Shown here piece by piece: positions 1 through 8,700 of a DNA stretch of 64,000 nt. Within the stretch, counting starts at the first letter, position 1, and each line of letters opens with the position of its first letter. Both the position numbers and the translations under genes were made by a program. Source of the stretch: Arthrobacter sp. MYb23 (GTDB lineage Bacteria > Actinomycetota > Actinomycetes > Actinomycetales > Micrococcaceae); assembly GCF_002979775.1 (NCBI RefSeq), contig NZ_PCPR01000014.1:62001-126000 (forward strand). Direction: 5' to 3'. The notes beneath the pieces are model-generated. The model saw nothing but the letters and a program-made list of their open reading frames with translations, did not search any database and was not told the origin of the DNA.

Positions 1-575
1 ACTGCGGTGCCGAAGAACGGAGCCCGCCACTGCCAGCCGCCCAGCAGGGCACCCAGCAACGGGCCGAGGGAAATACCCAGGCCGAGCGCTGCTTCGTAAA
101 GGATGATGGCAGTCCCGGTTCCACCACTGGCGACGCCTACGATCACTGCCAAAGCTGTTGCTACGAACAACGCGTTACCTAGACCCCAACCCGCCCGGAA
201 TCCCACCAGTTGCTCGACACTTCCGGAGAGACCAGAAAGTGATGCGAACACCACGATGATGGCCAAACCGATCAGCAGCGTCTTCTTTCCACCAATCCTT
301 GAGGACACGAATCCGCTGATCAACATGGCGATTGCGGTGACCAGGAAATAGCTGGTGAACAGCAACGAGACTTCACTGGTGGATGCCTCAAGATTCTTGG
401 CAATCGCGGGGAGGATCGGGTCTACGAGCCCTATGCCCATGAACGCGAAGACGGCCGCGAGCGCAGTCGCCCACACAGCTTTGGGCTGCTTGAGGAGGGA
501 AGCTTTCTCGGCCTCCAGGGTGGTTTCGATGGTTGTTTCGGCGCTTGCTGAAGCGTCAGCCAACTGGCGTGACAT
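1..575 (-). CDS. MFS drug-efflux transporter, N-terminal part
   Basis: This is the first ~191 codons of a major facilitator superfamily permease; the C-terminal half lies beyond the left edge. The reading frame starts at ATG 575, preceded by a GGAG ribosome site. A soluble N-terminal stretch of about 35 residues is followed by hydrophobic helices. Between helices 2 and 3 the loop SSRIGGKKTLLIG resembles the MFS motif A position. The segment GLGISLGPLLGALLGGW near the cut end resembles helix 5 motif C (GPxxGG) of drug:H+ antiporters. It sits 30 bp downstream of a marR-type gene on the same strand, the usual arrangement of a repressor and the efflux pump it controls. The exported substrate cannot be told from sequence. 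Confidence 0.88.
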   Translation of the reverse strand, partial: MSRQLADASASAETTIETTLEAEKASLLKQPKAVWATALAAVFAFMGIGLVDPILPAIAKNLEASTSEVSLLFTSYFLVTAIAMLISGFVSSRIGGKKTLLIGLAIIVVFASLSGLSGSVEQLVGFRAGWGLGNALFVATALAVIVGVASGGTGTAIILYEAALGLGISLGPLLGALLGGWQWRAPFFGTA

Positions 576-605
576 TCAATTGCTCCTTGTCGGTGCTATT
601 TCTGT

Positions 606-1046
606 TTAGTTCTGGAACGAGCTGTTGAGCTTGGCGATCACGGGCAACGCGGACGCGAGATGCTCGATTTCGTCACTGCTGAGGCCTTGGAGCAGTTCGG
701 CCACCATGGCGTTTCGCCGCTGGTTGGCGGATTCGACGGCGGCCGTCCCTGCTTGCGTGATGGCTACTTGGACGGCCCGTGAGTCGTCGGGGTCAGGCTG
801 TCGGGTGACCAAGCCCGCCCGCTCGAGTTTGATGATTTGTTCCGTAGCGCTGGGGACTTTGATGCCCAGGTTCTTGGCGATATCGCCTACGCGGAGGCCG
901 CCGTCGGAAATCATGGACAGCAGGCTGAGCTGCGCGGCAGTGAGCTCACCCTCCGGGTCGAGGCGACGGAACATGTACACGCCGAGCCGAAGCGATTCGC
1001 GGAATTCCTGGGCGAGGTCCAGCAGCCGGGGATCAAAGGTGTTCAT
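606..1046 (-). CDS. MarR family transcriptional regulator
   Basis: A 146-residue protein of normal MarR length. A winged helix-turn-helix is visible at about residues 50-95 (VGDIAKNLGIKVPSATEQII, then a wing containing DPDDSR), flanked by helices that would form the dimer interface. MarR proteins are usually repressors released by small phenolic or toxic ligands. The ATG is directly next to a nearly perfect 12-bp inverted repeat, so autoregulation is likely. The downstream MFS gene, 30 bp away, is the expected target and is probably cotranscribed. The ligand is unknown. Confidence 0.92.
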   Translation of the reverse strand: MNTFDPRLLDLAQEFRESLRLGVYMFRRLDPEGELTAAQLSLLSMISDGGLRVGDIAKNLGIKVPSATEQIIKLERAGLVTRQPDPDDSRAVQVAITQAGTAAVESANQRRNAMVAELLQGLSSDEIEHLASALPVIAKLNSSFQN

Positions 1047-1079
1047 ATTTAGGTAGCCTAATAGTTAGGGTACCTAAAT
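1047..1079. promoter_or_regulatory. Inverted-repeat operator of the marR-MFS operon
   Basis: ATTTAGGTAGCC (1047-1058) and GGGTACCTAAAT (1068-1079) form an inverted repeat with 11 of 12 positions paired and a 9-bp spacer. It abuts the marR start codon. The size, symmetry and place fit a MarR-dimer operator overlapping the promoter; binding itself is inferred. Confidence 0.75.
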
Positions 1080-1113
1080 GTCAACGTCAAATGCACCCAA
1101 GTAGGTCGCAGAT

Positions 1114-1143
1114 CAGGTCGTTCTCAGCGCTGGGAACGACCTG
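1114..1143. terminator. Palindromic hairpin downstream of the GNAT gene
   Basis: CAGGTCGTTC (1114-1123) pairs perfectly with GAACGACCTG (1134-1143). The ten bases between them also pair (CAGC with GCTG), so the element is a 30-bp palindrome almost without a loop. It lies 18 bp after the stop codon of the acetyltransferase on the minus strand. There is no clear T-tract, so termination is plausible but not certain. Confidence 0.45.
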
Positions 1144-1161
1144 AACTGCTACTCAGTTGGG

Positions 1162-1668
1162 TCAGAACGTGAGCTTCATGCCCTCATGGCTCGCGACAAA
1201 TCCCAGGCGTTCATAAAAGCGATGGGCCGCAACCCGCGACTTGTCCGTGGTGAGCTGCATCAGCGAACATCCACGCTCCCGGGCCTGGTCGATGGCCCAC
1301 TGAATCATCAACGCGCCAACACCCTGGCCCCGCAGCGCGTCAGAGACCCGAACGGCTTCGATCTGCGCACGCCAGGACCCCTTGCGGGATAGGCCCGGAA
1401 TGTAGCTGACCTGGAACGTGGCAACCACCTCGCCGCCCAGCTCGCCCACTACCAAAAGGTGCGCCGGGTCGGCGTCGATCGCGTCAAAAGCCCGCTCGTA
1501 CGGGGCTAAATCATCGGTGGCCTCACGCGTGGCGCCCAGCTGATCATCCACGAGCAGCTCGAGGATGCGCGGCACGTCGCCCTTGCGGGCATGCCGGAGG
1601 GTAAAGGTTCCACTCTCGACGGCGGCGGTCAGCAGGGCGGGTTCGGCGCGGGATTGGGTAGTCACCAC
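1162..1668 (-). CDS. GNAT family N-acetyltransferase
   Basis: A 168-residue single-domain GNAT protein. The acetyl-CoA pyrophosphate-binding motif A is visible as RGQGVG at residues 113-118 after the beta strand IEAVRVSD, and the terminal AAHRFYERLGF at about residues 147-157 is the usual motif B region. The family transfers acetyl groups from acetyl-CoA to small amines or proteins; the acceptor is not predictable. The start is GTG with a second GTG following, so the exact initiator is uncertain by a codon. It is monocistronic, divergent from padR, and its promoter region overlaps the dyads in front of that gene. Confidence 0.88.
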   Translation of the reverse strand: MVTTQSRAEPALLTAAVESGTFTLRHARKGDVPRILELLVDDQLGATREATDDLAPYERAFDAIDADPAHLLVVGELGGEVVATFQVSYIPGLSRKGSWRAQIEAVRVSDALRGQGVGALMIQWAIDQARERGCSLMQLTTDKSRVAAHRFYERLGFVASHEGMKLTF

Positions 1669-1701
1669 CCCAGCATGCCACTCCGGCCAAAATACTTCGG
1701 A

Positions 1702-1764
1702 ACTCAGTATTGCTAAGTACCGGTACCTAGTTCTACTATGTAGTGGTAGCTAGTAATACTGAGT
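1702..1764. promoter_or_regulatory. Nested dyad operator region upstream of padR
   Basis: ACTCAGTATTGCTA (1702-1715) is repeated inverted as TAGTAATACTGAGT (1751-1764), 13 of 14 positions matching. Inside it lies a second dyad, CTAAGTACC/GGTACCTAG (1713-1730), and a CTACTATGTAGT half-palindrome at 1733-1744. It ends 17 bp before the padR ATG. Multiple AT-rich dyads are usual for autoregulated PadR genes; which dyad is bound is unknown. Confidence 0.65.
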
Positions 1765-1781
1765 AGCGAGGGAGGTGTCCG

Positions 1782-2111
1782 ATGGGCAAGCAAATGACGG
1801 AGATGCTCAAAGGCACATTGGAGGGCATTGTTCTGGCCCTCCTGACCGGGAAAGCAGCGTACGGATACGAGATCACCACGCAGCTCCGGGAGCAGGGATT
1901 TACAGAGATCGCTGAAGGCACCGTATACGCGCTGCTGGTCAGGATCGAGCAAAAGGGGCTGGTGGACGTTGAAAAGCGCCCGTCCGAAAAGGGGCCGCCC
2001 CGCAAGGTCTACACGCTCAACACGCAGGGCGAAAAAGAACTGAACGAATTCTGGAACACCTGGAGCTTCTTGTCCGGACGGATTGAAGAGCTCCGCAAGG
2101 AAGGAAAATAA
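1782..2111 (+). CDS. PadR family transcriptional regulator
   Basis: A 109-residue PadR protein. The conserved start LKGTLEGIVLALLTGKAAYG and the segment IAEGTVYALLVRIEQKGLV (HTH recognition helix) are diagnostic of the family, as is the wing GPPRKVYTL. A short C-terminal dimerisation helix follows. GAGGGAGG just before the ATG is a strong ribosome site. It heads an operon with a DUF1048 gene and two ABC drug-exporter genes, the same arrangement as LmrA/PadR-type regulators of multidrug ABC pumps, so it probably represses its own operon through the dyads upstream. Confidence 0.93.
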   Translation: MGKQMTEMLKGTLEGIVLALLTGKAAYGYEITTQLREQGFTEIAEGTVYALLVRIEQKGLVDVEKRPSEKGPPRKVYTLNTQGEKELNEFWNTWSFLSGRIEELRKEGK

Positions 2112-2112
2112 C

Positions 2113-2478
2113 ATGGCCGCAAAATGGATCGAACTGGTCACCGGATCACTCGAGCAGAAGAAACAGTACAAGCAGGCCAAGGCCAGGCTCGATGCCCTGC
2201 CTGAGCCCTACCTCGCAGTAGCCACCGCCTTCAACCGCTACCTGATGTACTACGGCGGCGTCACTGAAGGCGACACCATGGTCCAAATGTTCACGGACTT
2301 CGCAGACCTCTGGGAACGCGCCGCAGTGGACGGCACACCCGTCAGCGAGATCGTGGGCGAAGATCCGGTGGAGTTCGCCGAGAGCTTCGCCCAGGCCTAC
2401 GGCGGAAAGCGCTGGATCGACAAAGAACGCGACCGTCTCAACAAGGCGATCGATAAAGCGAAGGAGGCGGAATCATGA
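2113..2478 (+). CDS. DUF1048 domain-containing protein
   Basis: A 121-residue soluble, mostly helical protein of the DUF1048 family, whose members commonly sit next to PadR regulators. The ATG at 2113 is 1 bp after the padR stop and has an AAGGAAA site inside the end of padR. Its own stop overlaps the ATG of the downstream ATPase, indicating translational coupling. Aromatic-rich text such as FNRYLMYYGG and a C-terminal KERDRLNKAIDKAKEAE helix are typical. The molecular role of the family is not known; an accessory or regulatory part in drug-stress response is inferred from context only. Confidence 0.85.
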   Translation: MAAKWIELVTGSLEQKKQYKQAKARLDALPEPYLAVATAFNRYLMYYGGVTEGDTMVQMFTDFADLWERAAVDGTPVSEIVGEDPVEFAESFAQAYGGKRWIDKERDRLNKAIDKAKEAES

Positions 2479-3296
2479 CCGCTGCAGCAATCCGGGTAGA
2501 GGGCATTGAGAAGTCGTTCAAGGCCCTCCACGTACTCCGGGGCGTGGACTTTGAGGTGGCGCCCGGCAGTATCTTTGCGCTGCTGGGCTCCAACGGAGCG
2601 GGCAAGACCACCATCGTGAAGATCCTGTCCACCCTGCTGAAAGCGGATGCGGGCTCGGCCGCCGTCGAAGGCTTTGATGTGGCCACCGAGCCGCTCAAGG
2701 TGAGGCAGTCCATCAGTCTCACCGGGCAGTTCGCAGCAGTGGACGAGGTCCTCTCCGGCAAAGAGAACCTGGTGCTGGTGGCGAAGCTGCGTCACTTGAA
2801 GAATCCCGGTGAAATCGCCGATGAATTGCTGGCGCAATTCAGCCTCACCGAAGCCGGGTCCCGAAAGGTAGCGAGCTATTCAGGCGGCATGCGTCGCCGC
2901 CTGGACATAGCGATGAGTCTGATCGGCAACCCCCAGGTGATTTTCCTGGACGAGCCCACCACCGGCCTCGATCCCGAAGCCCGCCTGGAGGTGTGGCAGA
3001 TCGTCAAGAACCTTGCCAAGCAAGGGACCACAGTCCTGCTCACCACTCAGTACCTCGACGAAGCTGAACAACTGGCAGACCGTATTGCCATCCTCCACGA
3101 GGGACGGATCATCGCCAACGGCACCCTTGCCGAACTCAAGCAATTGCTCCCGCCGGCCAAGATCGAATACGTCGAAAAGCAGCCGAGCCTGGAGGACATC
3201 TTCCTGGCGCTGGTGGGCAGTGGCAACACTGCGGCCGGCACCAATGCTGCCGGCACCGCTGCCGCCGGCAACGAGTCAGTAAAGGACAGGTCATGA
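2475..3296 (+). CDS. ABC drug exporter, ATP-binding subunit (DrrA-like)
   Basis: A 273-residue ATPase. Walker A GSNGAGKTT is at residues 38-46, the signature SGGMRRRLDIA at about 136-146, Walker B VIFLDEPTTGLD at about 155-166. The switch region reads TTQYLDEAEQLADRI, with glutamine where most ABC proteins have histidine; this is common in the DrrA/daunorubicin-type group. A C-terminal regulatory extension ends in an alanine/glycine-rich tail containing NTAAGTNAAGTAAAG-like repeats. It overlaps both neighbours by 4 bp (ATGA). With the membrane subunit downstream it should form an efflux pump for hydrophobic drugs. Confidence 0.93.
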   Translation: MTAAAIRVEGIEKSFKALHVLRGVDFEVAPGSIFALLGSNGAGKTTIVKILSTLLKADAGSAAVEGFDVATEPLKVRQSISLTGQFAAVDEVLSGKENLVLVAKLRHLKNPGEIADELLAQFSLTEAGSRKVASYSGGMRRRLDIAMSLIGNPQVIFLDEPTTGLDPEARLEVWQIVKNLAKQGTTVLLTTQYLDEAEQLADRIAILHEGRIIANGTLAELKQLLPPAKIEYVEKQPSLEDIFLALVGSGNTAAGTNAAGTAAAGNESVKDRS

Positions 3297-4054
3297 ACAC
3301 CCATTTCTTCGCAGACACCTCGGTCCTGCTGGGCCGTTCCATGCGGCACATCTTCCGGAGCGTTGACACCATCATCACCACTGCGATCACCCCGATCGCC
3401 CTGATGTTGCTGTTCGTCTACGTCTTCGGAGGGGCCATCAGGACCGACACCGAGAACTACGTCAACTACCTGCTTCCGGGGATCATGCTGATCGCCATTG
3501 CCTCCGGCATTGCCTACACCGCAGTCCGGCTGTTCACCGACATGCAGAGCGGCATCTTTGAGCGGTTCCACTCCATGCCGATCGCACGCTCGTCGATTCT
3601 CTGGGCGCATGTCTTGACCTCGTTGGTGGCCAACGGACTTTCGCTGGTGATCATCGTGTTGGTGGCCCTGCTCATGGGTTTCCGCAGTTCCGCCAATGTC
3701 CTGGACTGGCTGGCCGTGGCTGGCATCCTGGCACTCTTCACGTTGGCACTGACCTGGATCGCGATCATCGCGGGTCTTTCGGCGAAGTCCGTTGACGGCG
3801 CGGGCGGGTTCTCCTATCCGCTGATCTTCCTTCCGTTCATCAGCTCGGCCTTCGTCCCGACGGAAACCATGCCAGGCCCGGTCCGGTGGTTCGCCGAAAA
3901 CCAGCCAGTGACCTCCATTGTGAACACCATCCAGGATCTGCTCGCCCAGCGTCCTGTGGGTGGCGACATCTGGGTAGCCCTGGCGTGGTGCTTGGGGATC
4001 CTCATCGTCTCCTACGCCTTCGCTACCGCTGCCTACAAGCGCCAGATCGCCTAG
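3293..4054 (+). CDS. ABC-2 type drug exporter, permease subunit (DrrB-like)
   Basis: A 253-residue membrane protein of the ABC-2/DrrB family, start overlapping the stop of the ATPase gene. About six hydrophobic segments are visible; the cytoplasmic loop FERFHSMPIARSSILWAHV (the coupling loop ERFxSMP typical of DrrB proteins) and the FSYPLIFLPFISSAFVPTETMP segment before the last helix are characteristic. It would form the translocation pore of the exporter controlled by the PadR gene of this operon. The substrate is not predictable. Confidence 0.92.
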   Translation: MNTHFFADTSVLLGRSMRHIFRSVDTIITTAITPIALMLLFVYVFGGAIRTDTENYVNYLLPGIMLIAIASGIAYTAVRLFTDMQSGIFERFHSMPIARSSILWAHVLTSLVANGLSLVIIVLVALLMGFRSSANVLDWLAVAGILALFTLALTWIAIIAGLSAKSVDGAGGFSYPLIFLPFISSAFVPTETMPGPVRWFAENQPVTSIVNTIQDLLAQRPVGGDIWVALAWCLGILIVSYAFATAAYKRQIA

Positions 4055-4079
4055 GTCCCACCCGGCCACAACAACGGCT

Positions 4080-4109
4080 AAAGCTCCTCTTTTCCATAGG
4101 GGGAGCTTT
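4080..4109 (+). terminator. Hairpin after the ABC exporter operon
   Basis: AAAGCTCC (4080-4087) pairs with GGAGCTTT (4102-4109) around a 14-bp loop, 26 bp after the stop codon. Its place is right for the end of the padR operon; the T-run is short. Confidence 0.55.
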
Positions 4110-4218
4110 CGCCATGCAGACCGATTCGCCATTGGTCAGACATTAGCTATAGCTTTATCGAACAGATTTGTAACGGCCGTCACCATTGTGGCGGGTCCTT
4201 CGAAGGGTTCTTGAACTA

Positions 4219-5679
4219 ATGTCCGACCAGACAACACCGGAGTTGCTCCGCGCCTCTAGCAGGGACAGCGAACCGCACCTGTCACGCTCGCTCAGCAACC
4301 GCCACATCCAGCTCCTGGCCATCGGCGGTGCCATTGGAACCGGCCTCTTCATGGGCTCCGGCAAGACCATCTCCGTCGCCGGTCCCTCCGTGATCTTCGT
4401 GTACATGATCATCGGCTTCATGCTGTTCTTCGTCATGCGCGCCATGGGCCAGTTGCTCCTTTCCAACCTGAACTACAAGTCCTTCAGCGACTTCGCGGGC
4501 GACCTCCTGGGTCCCTGGGCAGGATTCTTCACTGGCTGGACTTACTGGTTCTGTTGGGTAGTCACCGGCGTGGCAGACGTCATCGCCATTGCGGGCTACG
4601 CCGACGAGCTCTGGCCGGGAATCCAGCTCTGGATCCCGGGCCTGGCCACCATCATCATCCTGCTCCTCCTGAACCTGCCCACCGTGAAGGCTTTCGGTGA
4701 GACTGAGTTCTGGTTCGCGCTCATCAAGATCATCGCCATCGTGGCACTGATTGTTGTGGGCCTGGTGATGATCTTCACCGGTTTCCAGTCCAACGCAGGA
4801 ACCGCGAGCTTCACCAACCTCTGGAGCCACGGCGGCTTCTTCCCCAAAGAATTCATGGGCTTCGTAGCCGGCTTCCAAATCGCCGTCTTCGCCTTCGTGG
4901 GAATTGAGCTGGTGGGTACGGCCGCCGCGGAAACCAAGAACCCTGAGCACAACCTCCCCCGCGCCATCAACGCCATCCCCCTGCGCGTCATGCTCTTCTA
5001 CGTAGGCGCCCTGATCATCCTCATGTCCGTCACCCCGTGGACAGAATTCAAAGCCGGCCAGAGCCCGTTCATTGCCATGTTCTCCCTGGCGGGCCTGGGA
5101 ATGGCAGCCACCGTGGTCAACCTTGTGGTCCTCACCTCGGCCATGTCCTCCGCCAATTCGGGCATCTACTCGACGTCGCGCATGGTCTACGGCCTGGCCA
5201 ACGACGGCGACGCACCCAAACTCTTCGGCAGCCTTTCCAGCCGCAAAGTACCCCAAAACGCACTGTTCCTGTCCTGCGTCCTGCTGCTGGCCGGCGTCGC
5301 ACTTCTCTACGCAGGCAAGGACGTGGGCGTGGCGTTCGACATGGTGACCACCGTGTCCGCCGTCTGCTTTATGTTCGTGTGGTCCATCATCCTGGCCAGC
5401 TACCTTGTGTACCGCAAGCGCCGGCCCGAACAGCACGCGGCCTCACCGTTCAAGATGCCCGGCGGCATCCCCATGGTGTGGGTGGTGTTCGCGTTCTTCG
5501 CGTTCCTGGTCTGGGCACTCACCACTCAGCCGGATACGCTCACGGCCCTGCTGGTCACGCCCATCTGGTTCGCCATCCTTGGCGTGGCCTACGCCGTTGT
5601 CCGGAGATCACCCCTGCACCAGGCCCGCGTGGCTGAGTGGAAGGCGATGTCGGAGGCTGAAACCGCCGCAGCGCGCTAA
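4219..5679 (+). CDS. cycA: D-serine/D-alanine/glycine permease (CycA type)
   Basis: A 486-residue amino acid/polyamine/organocation permease with about 12 membrane helices. The N-terminal LSNRHIQLLAIGGAIGTGLF and the following GSGKTISVAGPS, plus FVGIELVGTAAAETKNP at helix 6, closely follow the E. coli CycA pattern rather than other amino acid permeases. CycA imports D-serine, D-alanine, glycine and D-cycloserine by proton symport. The ATG at 4219 gives the expected short N-terminus; an in-frame upstream ATG 11 codons earlier is possible but would add a tail with no homology that I recognise. It is monocistronic and closed by a strong terminator. Confidence 0.88.
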   Translation: MSDQTTPELLRASSRDSEPHLSRSLSNRHIQLLAIGGAIGTGLFMGSGKTISVAGPSVIFVYMIIGFMLFFVMRAMGQLLLSNLNYKSFSDFAGDLLGPWAGFFTGWTYWFCWVVTGVADVIAIAGYADELWPGIQLWIPGLATIIILLLLNLPTVKAFGETEFWFALIKIIAIVALIVVGLVMIFTGFQSNAGTASFTNLWSHGGFFPKEFMGFVAGFQIAVFAFVGIELVGTAAAETKNPEHNLPRAINAIPLRVMLFYVGALIILMSVTPWTEFKAGQSPFIAMFSLAGLGMAATVVNLVVLTSAMSSANSGIYSTSRMVYGLANDGDAPKLFGSLSSRKVPQNALFLSCVLLLAGVALLYAGKDVGVAFDMVTTVSAVCFMFVWSIILASYLVYRKRRPEQHAASPFKMPGGIPMVWVVFAFFAFLVWALTTQPDTLTALLVTPIWFAILGVAYAVVRRSPLHQARVAEWKAMSEAETAAAR

Positions 5680-5713
5680 GTCTTAACCTCGTAAGTCGTA
5701 GCCCCGGAAACCA

Positions 5714-5754
5714 CGACGTCGGCACCCTGGCTTGGGTGCCGACGTCGCGGTTTT
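5714..5754. terminator. Strong bidirectional terminator between cycA and the surface-protein gene
   Basis: CGACGTCGGCACCC (5714-5727) pairs perfectly with GGGTGCCGACGTCG (5734-5747) over a 6-nt loop, followed by CGGTTTT. The outer flanks also pair (GAAACC with GGTTTT), so it can serve both cycA on the plus strand and the convergent gene ending at 5778. Confidence 0.88.
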
Positions 5755-5777
5755 CTACCTCACTTCATTCCCTGCGG

Positions 5778-8700
5778 CTAAGCGGACCTGCGCCGACGGC
5801 TGGCAACCAGTGCCAAGCCTCCAGCAATCAGAAGGACTACCGCCGCGGACAACCCGACCACGACGCCGGAGGCACCGGTGTCAGGCAGGTTCCCGGTGGC
5901 TGCAGCGGGGGCCGTGGGGCCCGGCGCAACGGGAGCAGCGGAAGGGGCGGGAGCCGTGGGACTCGTCGTAGCGGGAGGATCAGTGACCCTTGCAACGGGA
6001 GGAACAACAACCACCGGCTTTACTATGACCTCACTTGAGTCAGTCCCCGTAACCTCGTCTCCACCGGGCGCCGTTGCAGACGCAGACACTATGTTGATGT
6101 AGGACTGCGTGACATTGGTTTGGGCTACGACCCGGCTGGCCGTCTGGCCCGGAGCAAGAGTGGCAACCGGCTCGATGGACCCCAGGGCGGGGTCATCGAA
6201 TCGGACATCCGTGAGTACGGTATTGCCCGTGTTGGTCACGCTGAGTTGCCAATAGACAGTCTCGGCCGGATCGATGGTGACAGATTCGCTCCAAGGCCCC
6301 TCCTGGTGGGTGGAGACGAGCTTGTCCACCTTCAGCCCGGGGATGGCCCCGAAGTAGTACGAATCATCGGTGGCACTTAGCTCAGGACCACCGTTGGGGC
6401 TCGCAGCCGACGCCGTCACCGTGTTCTTGTACTGACCTTCAATAGCCTTGCCGCGAGCCGACAGCTCAACAGAGGCCCCAGGCGCCAAGGAAGGAATCGT
6501 CCCGGAGAACACCTCCTTGCCAGCACTGTCCGTATCAACAACCAGGACGTCCTTCAGAGCGAGGTCGCCGGTGTTCTTCACGGTGTACGTCCACTCCACA
6601 TCACTGCCAGGAACCACCTGCGGCCCCGGAGCAGCCTTAACATCCTCACCATTTGTTGTCTTCACAACAGACAAGCCGGCGTTGCCGCTGAGATACCAGG
6701 ACTCAGCGGTGACCGGTACAGGCTGCTGAGCCAGAGGGGTTCCATCTGCGTCAGTAGCCGACGCCGAAGCCGTGGCCGTGTTGTGGTACTGGCCTGGCAC
6801 GGCGGCACCATGAGCAGTGAAGACACGGGTGTCGCCGGGAGCCAGCGCGCCGGTGTCACTCGAAGTGGGAACCAGAGTGCCCGTGCTGCCATCCCCTGCC
6901 GAGAAGGCATCTGAAACTGCCACGTTTGAGAGTGGGGTATTGCCCGTGTTGGTTACCTCGTAGGCCCAGGTCACGTCCGAGCCGTTGGCCACTATGGCAC
7001 CAGGAGCTGACGAGTAGGCGGTTCCGTTGGTCTTCTTCACGATTCCCAAGGCAGGAGTACCTGCAACATTCACAGCCGCCTCGTTGGTGGCGAACTGTAC
7101 CGTTTCCCCGTTATACGTTCCCGTAGCGACAAGTACATTGGTTGCCTTGTCTCCGAACCCGGGATGTCCCGCGACCTTGGTGGGAACCACCAACGTGAAA
7201 TCATCTCCGGTTGCCAGAACGTCAACGAACATCCGGAAGGCAGTGGCGTTGACCGGATCAGCGGTCCAGCTGCCCGAGGTGGCATCCGTGGCGTCTGTGG
7301 AGTATTCGATCTTTGCCCCCACGGGCGCGCCGGTCACTGCCCCCGAAAGGATGACGTCGAAATCGTCGCCTGTTGCCACAGCCGGCAAACGATCAAAGAG
7401 GGTGGCGCCGGTAACCGGGTTCGGAAGGACGTTGCTGACGTAGATCTGCCAGAACGCGGCCTCGTCAACGGTGGTGGCCAAGGACCACGGACCTGTTGCC
7501 GAGGCGCTGGACAGTTTATCCAGCAGCAAACCACCGGCGATGTTGATGGACACGCGGCCAATATCCTTGGCCACACTTTCCCGTGCAGCGTCGAAATTGT
7601 AGGTGTCGTCGCTGAAGAAGGGGGCATAGCCAATCATCGGCACTGTCTGCTCGGCGTTGCCGCCGTCTGCAACTCCGATGAACCGCGGGTCTCCCGTGGA
7701 AGCATAGGATTCGACCTGAATGGACGAGGTACCGGGGTCATAGGCCTTGGCCAGGACAGTAACAGGAATGTCGTACTGCCATCCGGTGTTCTCAACCCGG
7801 CGGTCAGAAGGTTCTTTCGGATCCCGCATGGGGCTGATGTGATCGTACGTGAAGGTGATGACCTGCAGTTCACAACCATCTGCATCTGTGACCCGCGAGG
7901 TGGAATCCACCGTCACACCGTTGCCGATGGTTGGGATTGGCTCCACGCCCACTGATAGGTCCGTGATGGGCGTGATGGTCTTCGTGGGATCGTACTGAAC
8001 ACCGCAGGGAAGAACCACGGACATCGTGGCGTCTGCGTAGGTTTCTGACGGGTTTTGGTTGACGATACCTGCCCGGATGGTTCCAGTGTCACCCACGCTC
8101 AGGACCGACGGAACGGTGACGTTGGTGGTCAGGTACACAGAATCCACAGGGGTAAAGACGTCAGATGCCTCGCCCGTGAGGTCACCTGCCTTGAGTGTGG
8201 CCGTGTTGTTCACGGGTCCTGGTGCAATACCCGCTGGGCTGTTCGAAGCGAGCACACCCTCGATGATATCGCGGAAGACCGGCACGCTCCCCACTGTGAC
8301 CCGCATTTCCGAGCTAACGGGCACTGTTTCATTGCCAGGTGCAACGGAGACGCGCCACCCTGTCAGAACGGAACCCGGCGGCAGGTCGAGCGTATTGTTC
8401 CCGTTGAAGGTCTCCCAGCCACTTGAACCGGTGTTCTGGACGGTCAGCGCCAAGTTGGTACTGGTGGAGGGTTCGGCGGGGGTGAACGTCTGCCACGCAT
8501 CGGAGTAGTCAGTCTGGTACTCAAAGCTGTAGGGCAGATCCTCCGTTGCCAGCACCGGACTGAAGACCACGTTGATGGCAGTGACATCGTTGTGGTGAAA
8601 CCACTCCTCCGACGGGCCACCGGCTGTGCCACTGTCGGTGACAACGAGGTCCCCGGCCCTTGGGCTGTTGCGCGGCCCGAGGTAGGAGGCATTGACGTAG

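Noticed and set aside
4282..5436. Long open frame antisense to cycA
   Set aside because: His/Glu/Asp-rich translation without any domain, opposite a clear permease; a mirror effect of high-GC codon use.
5714..5754. Operator for the surface-protein gene
   Set aside because: It lies at the 3' ends of two convergent genes and has a T-run, so it is a terminator.
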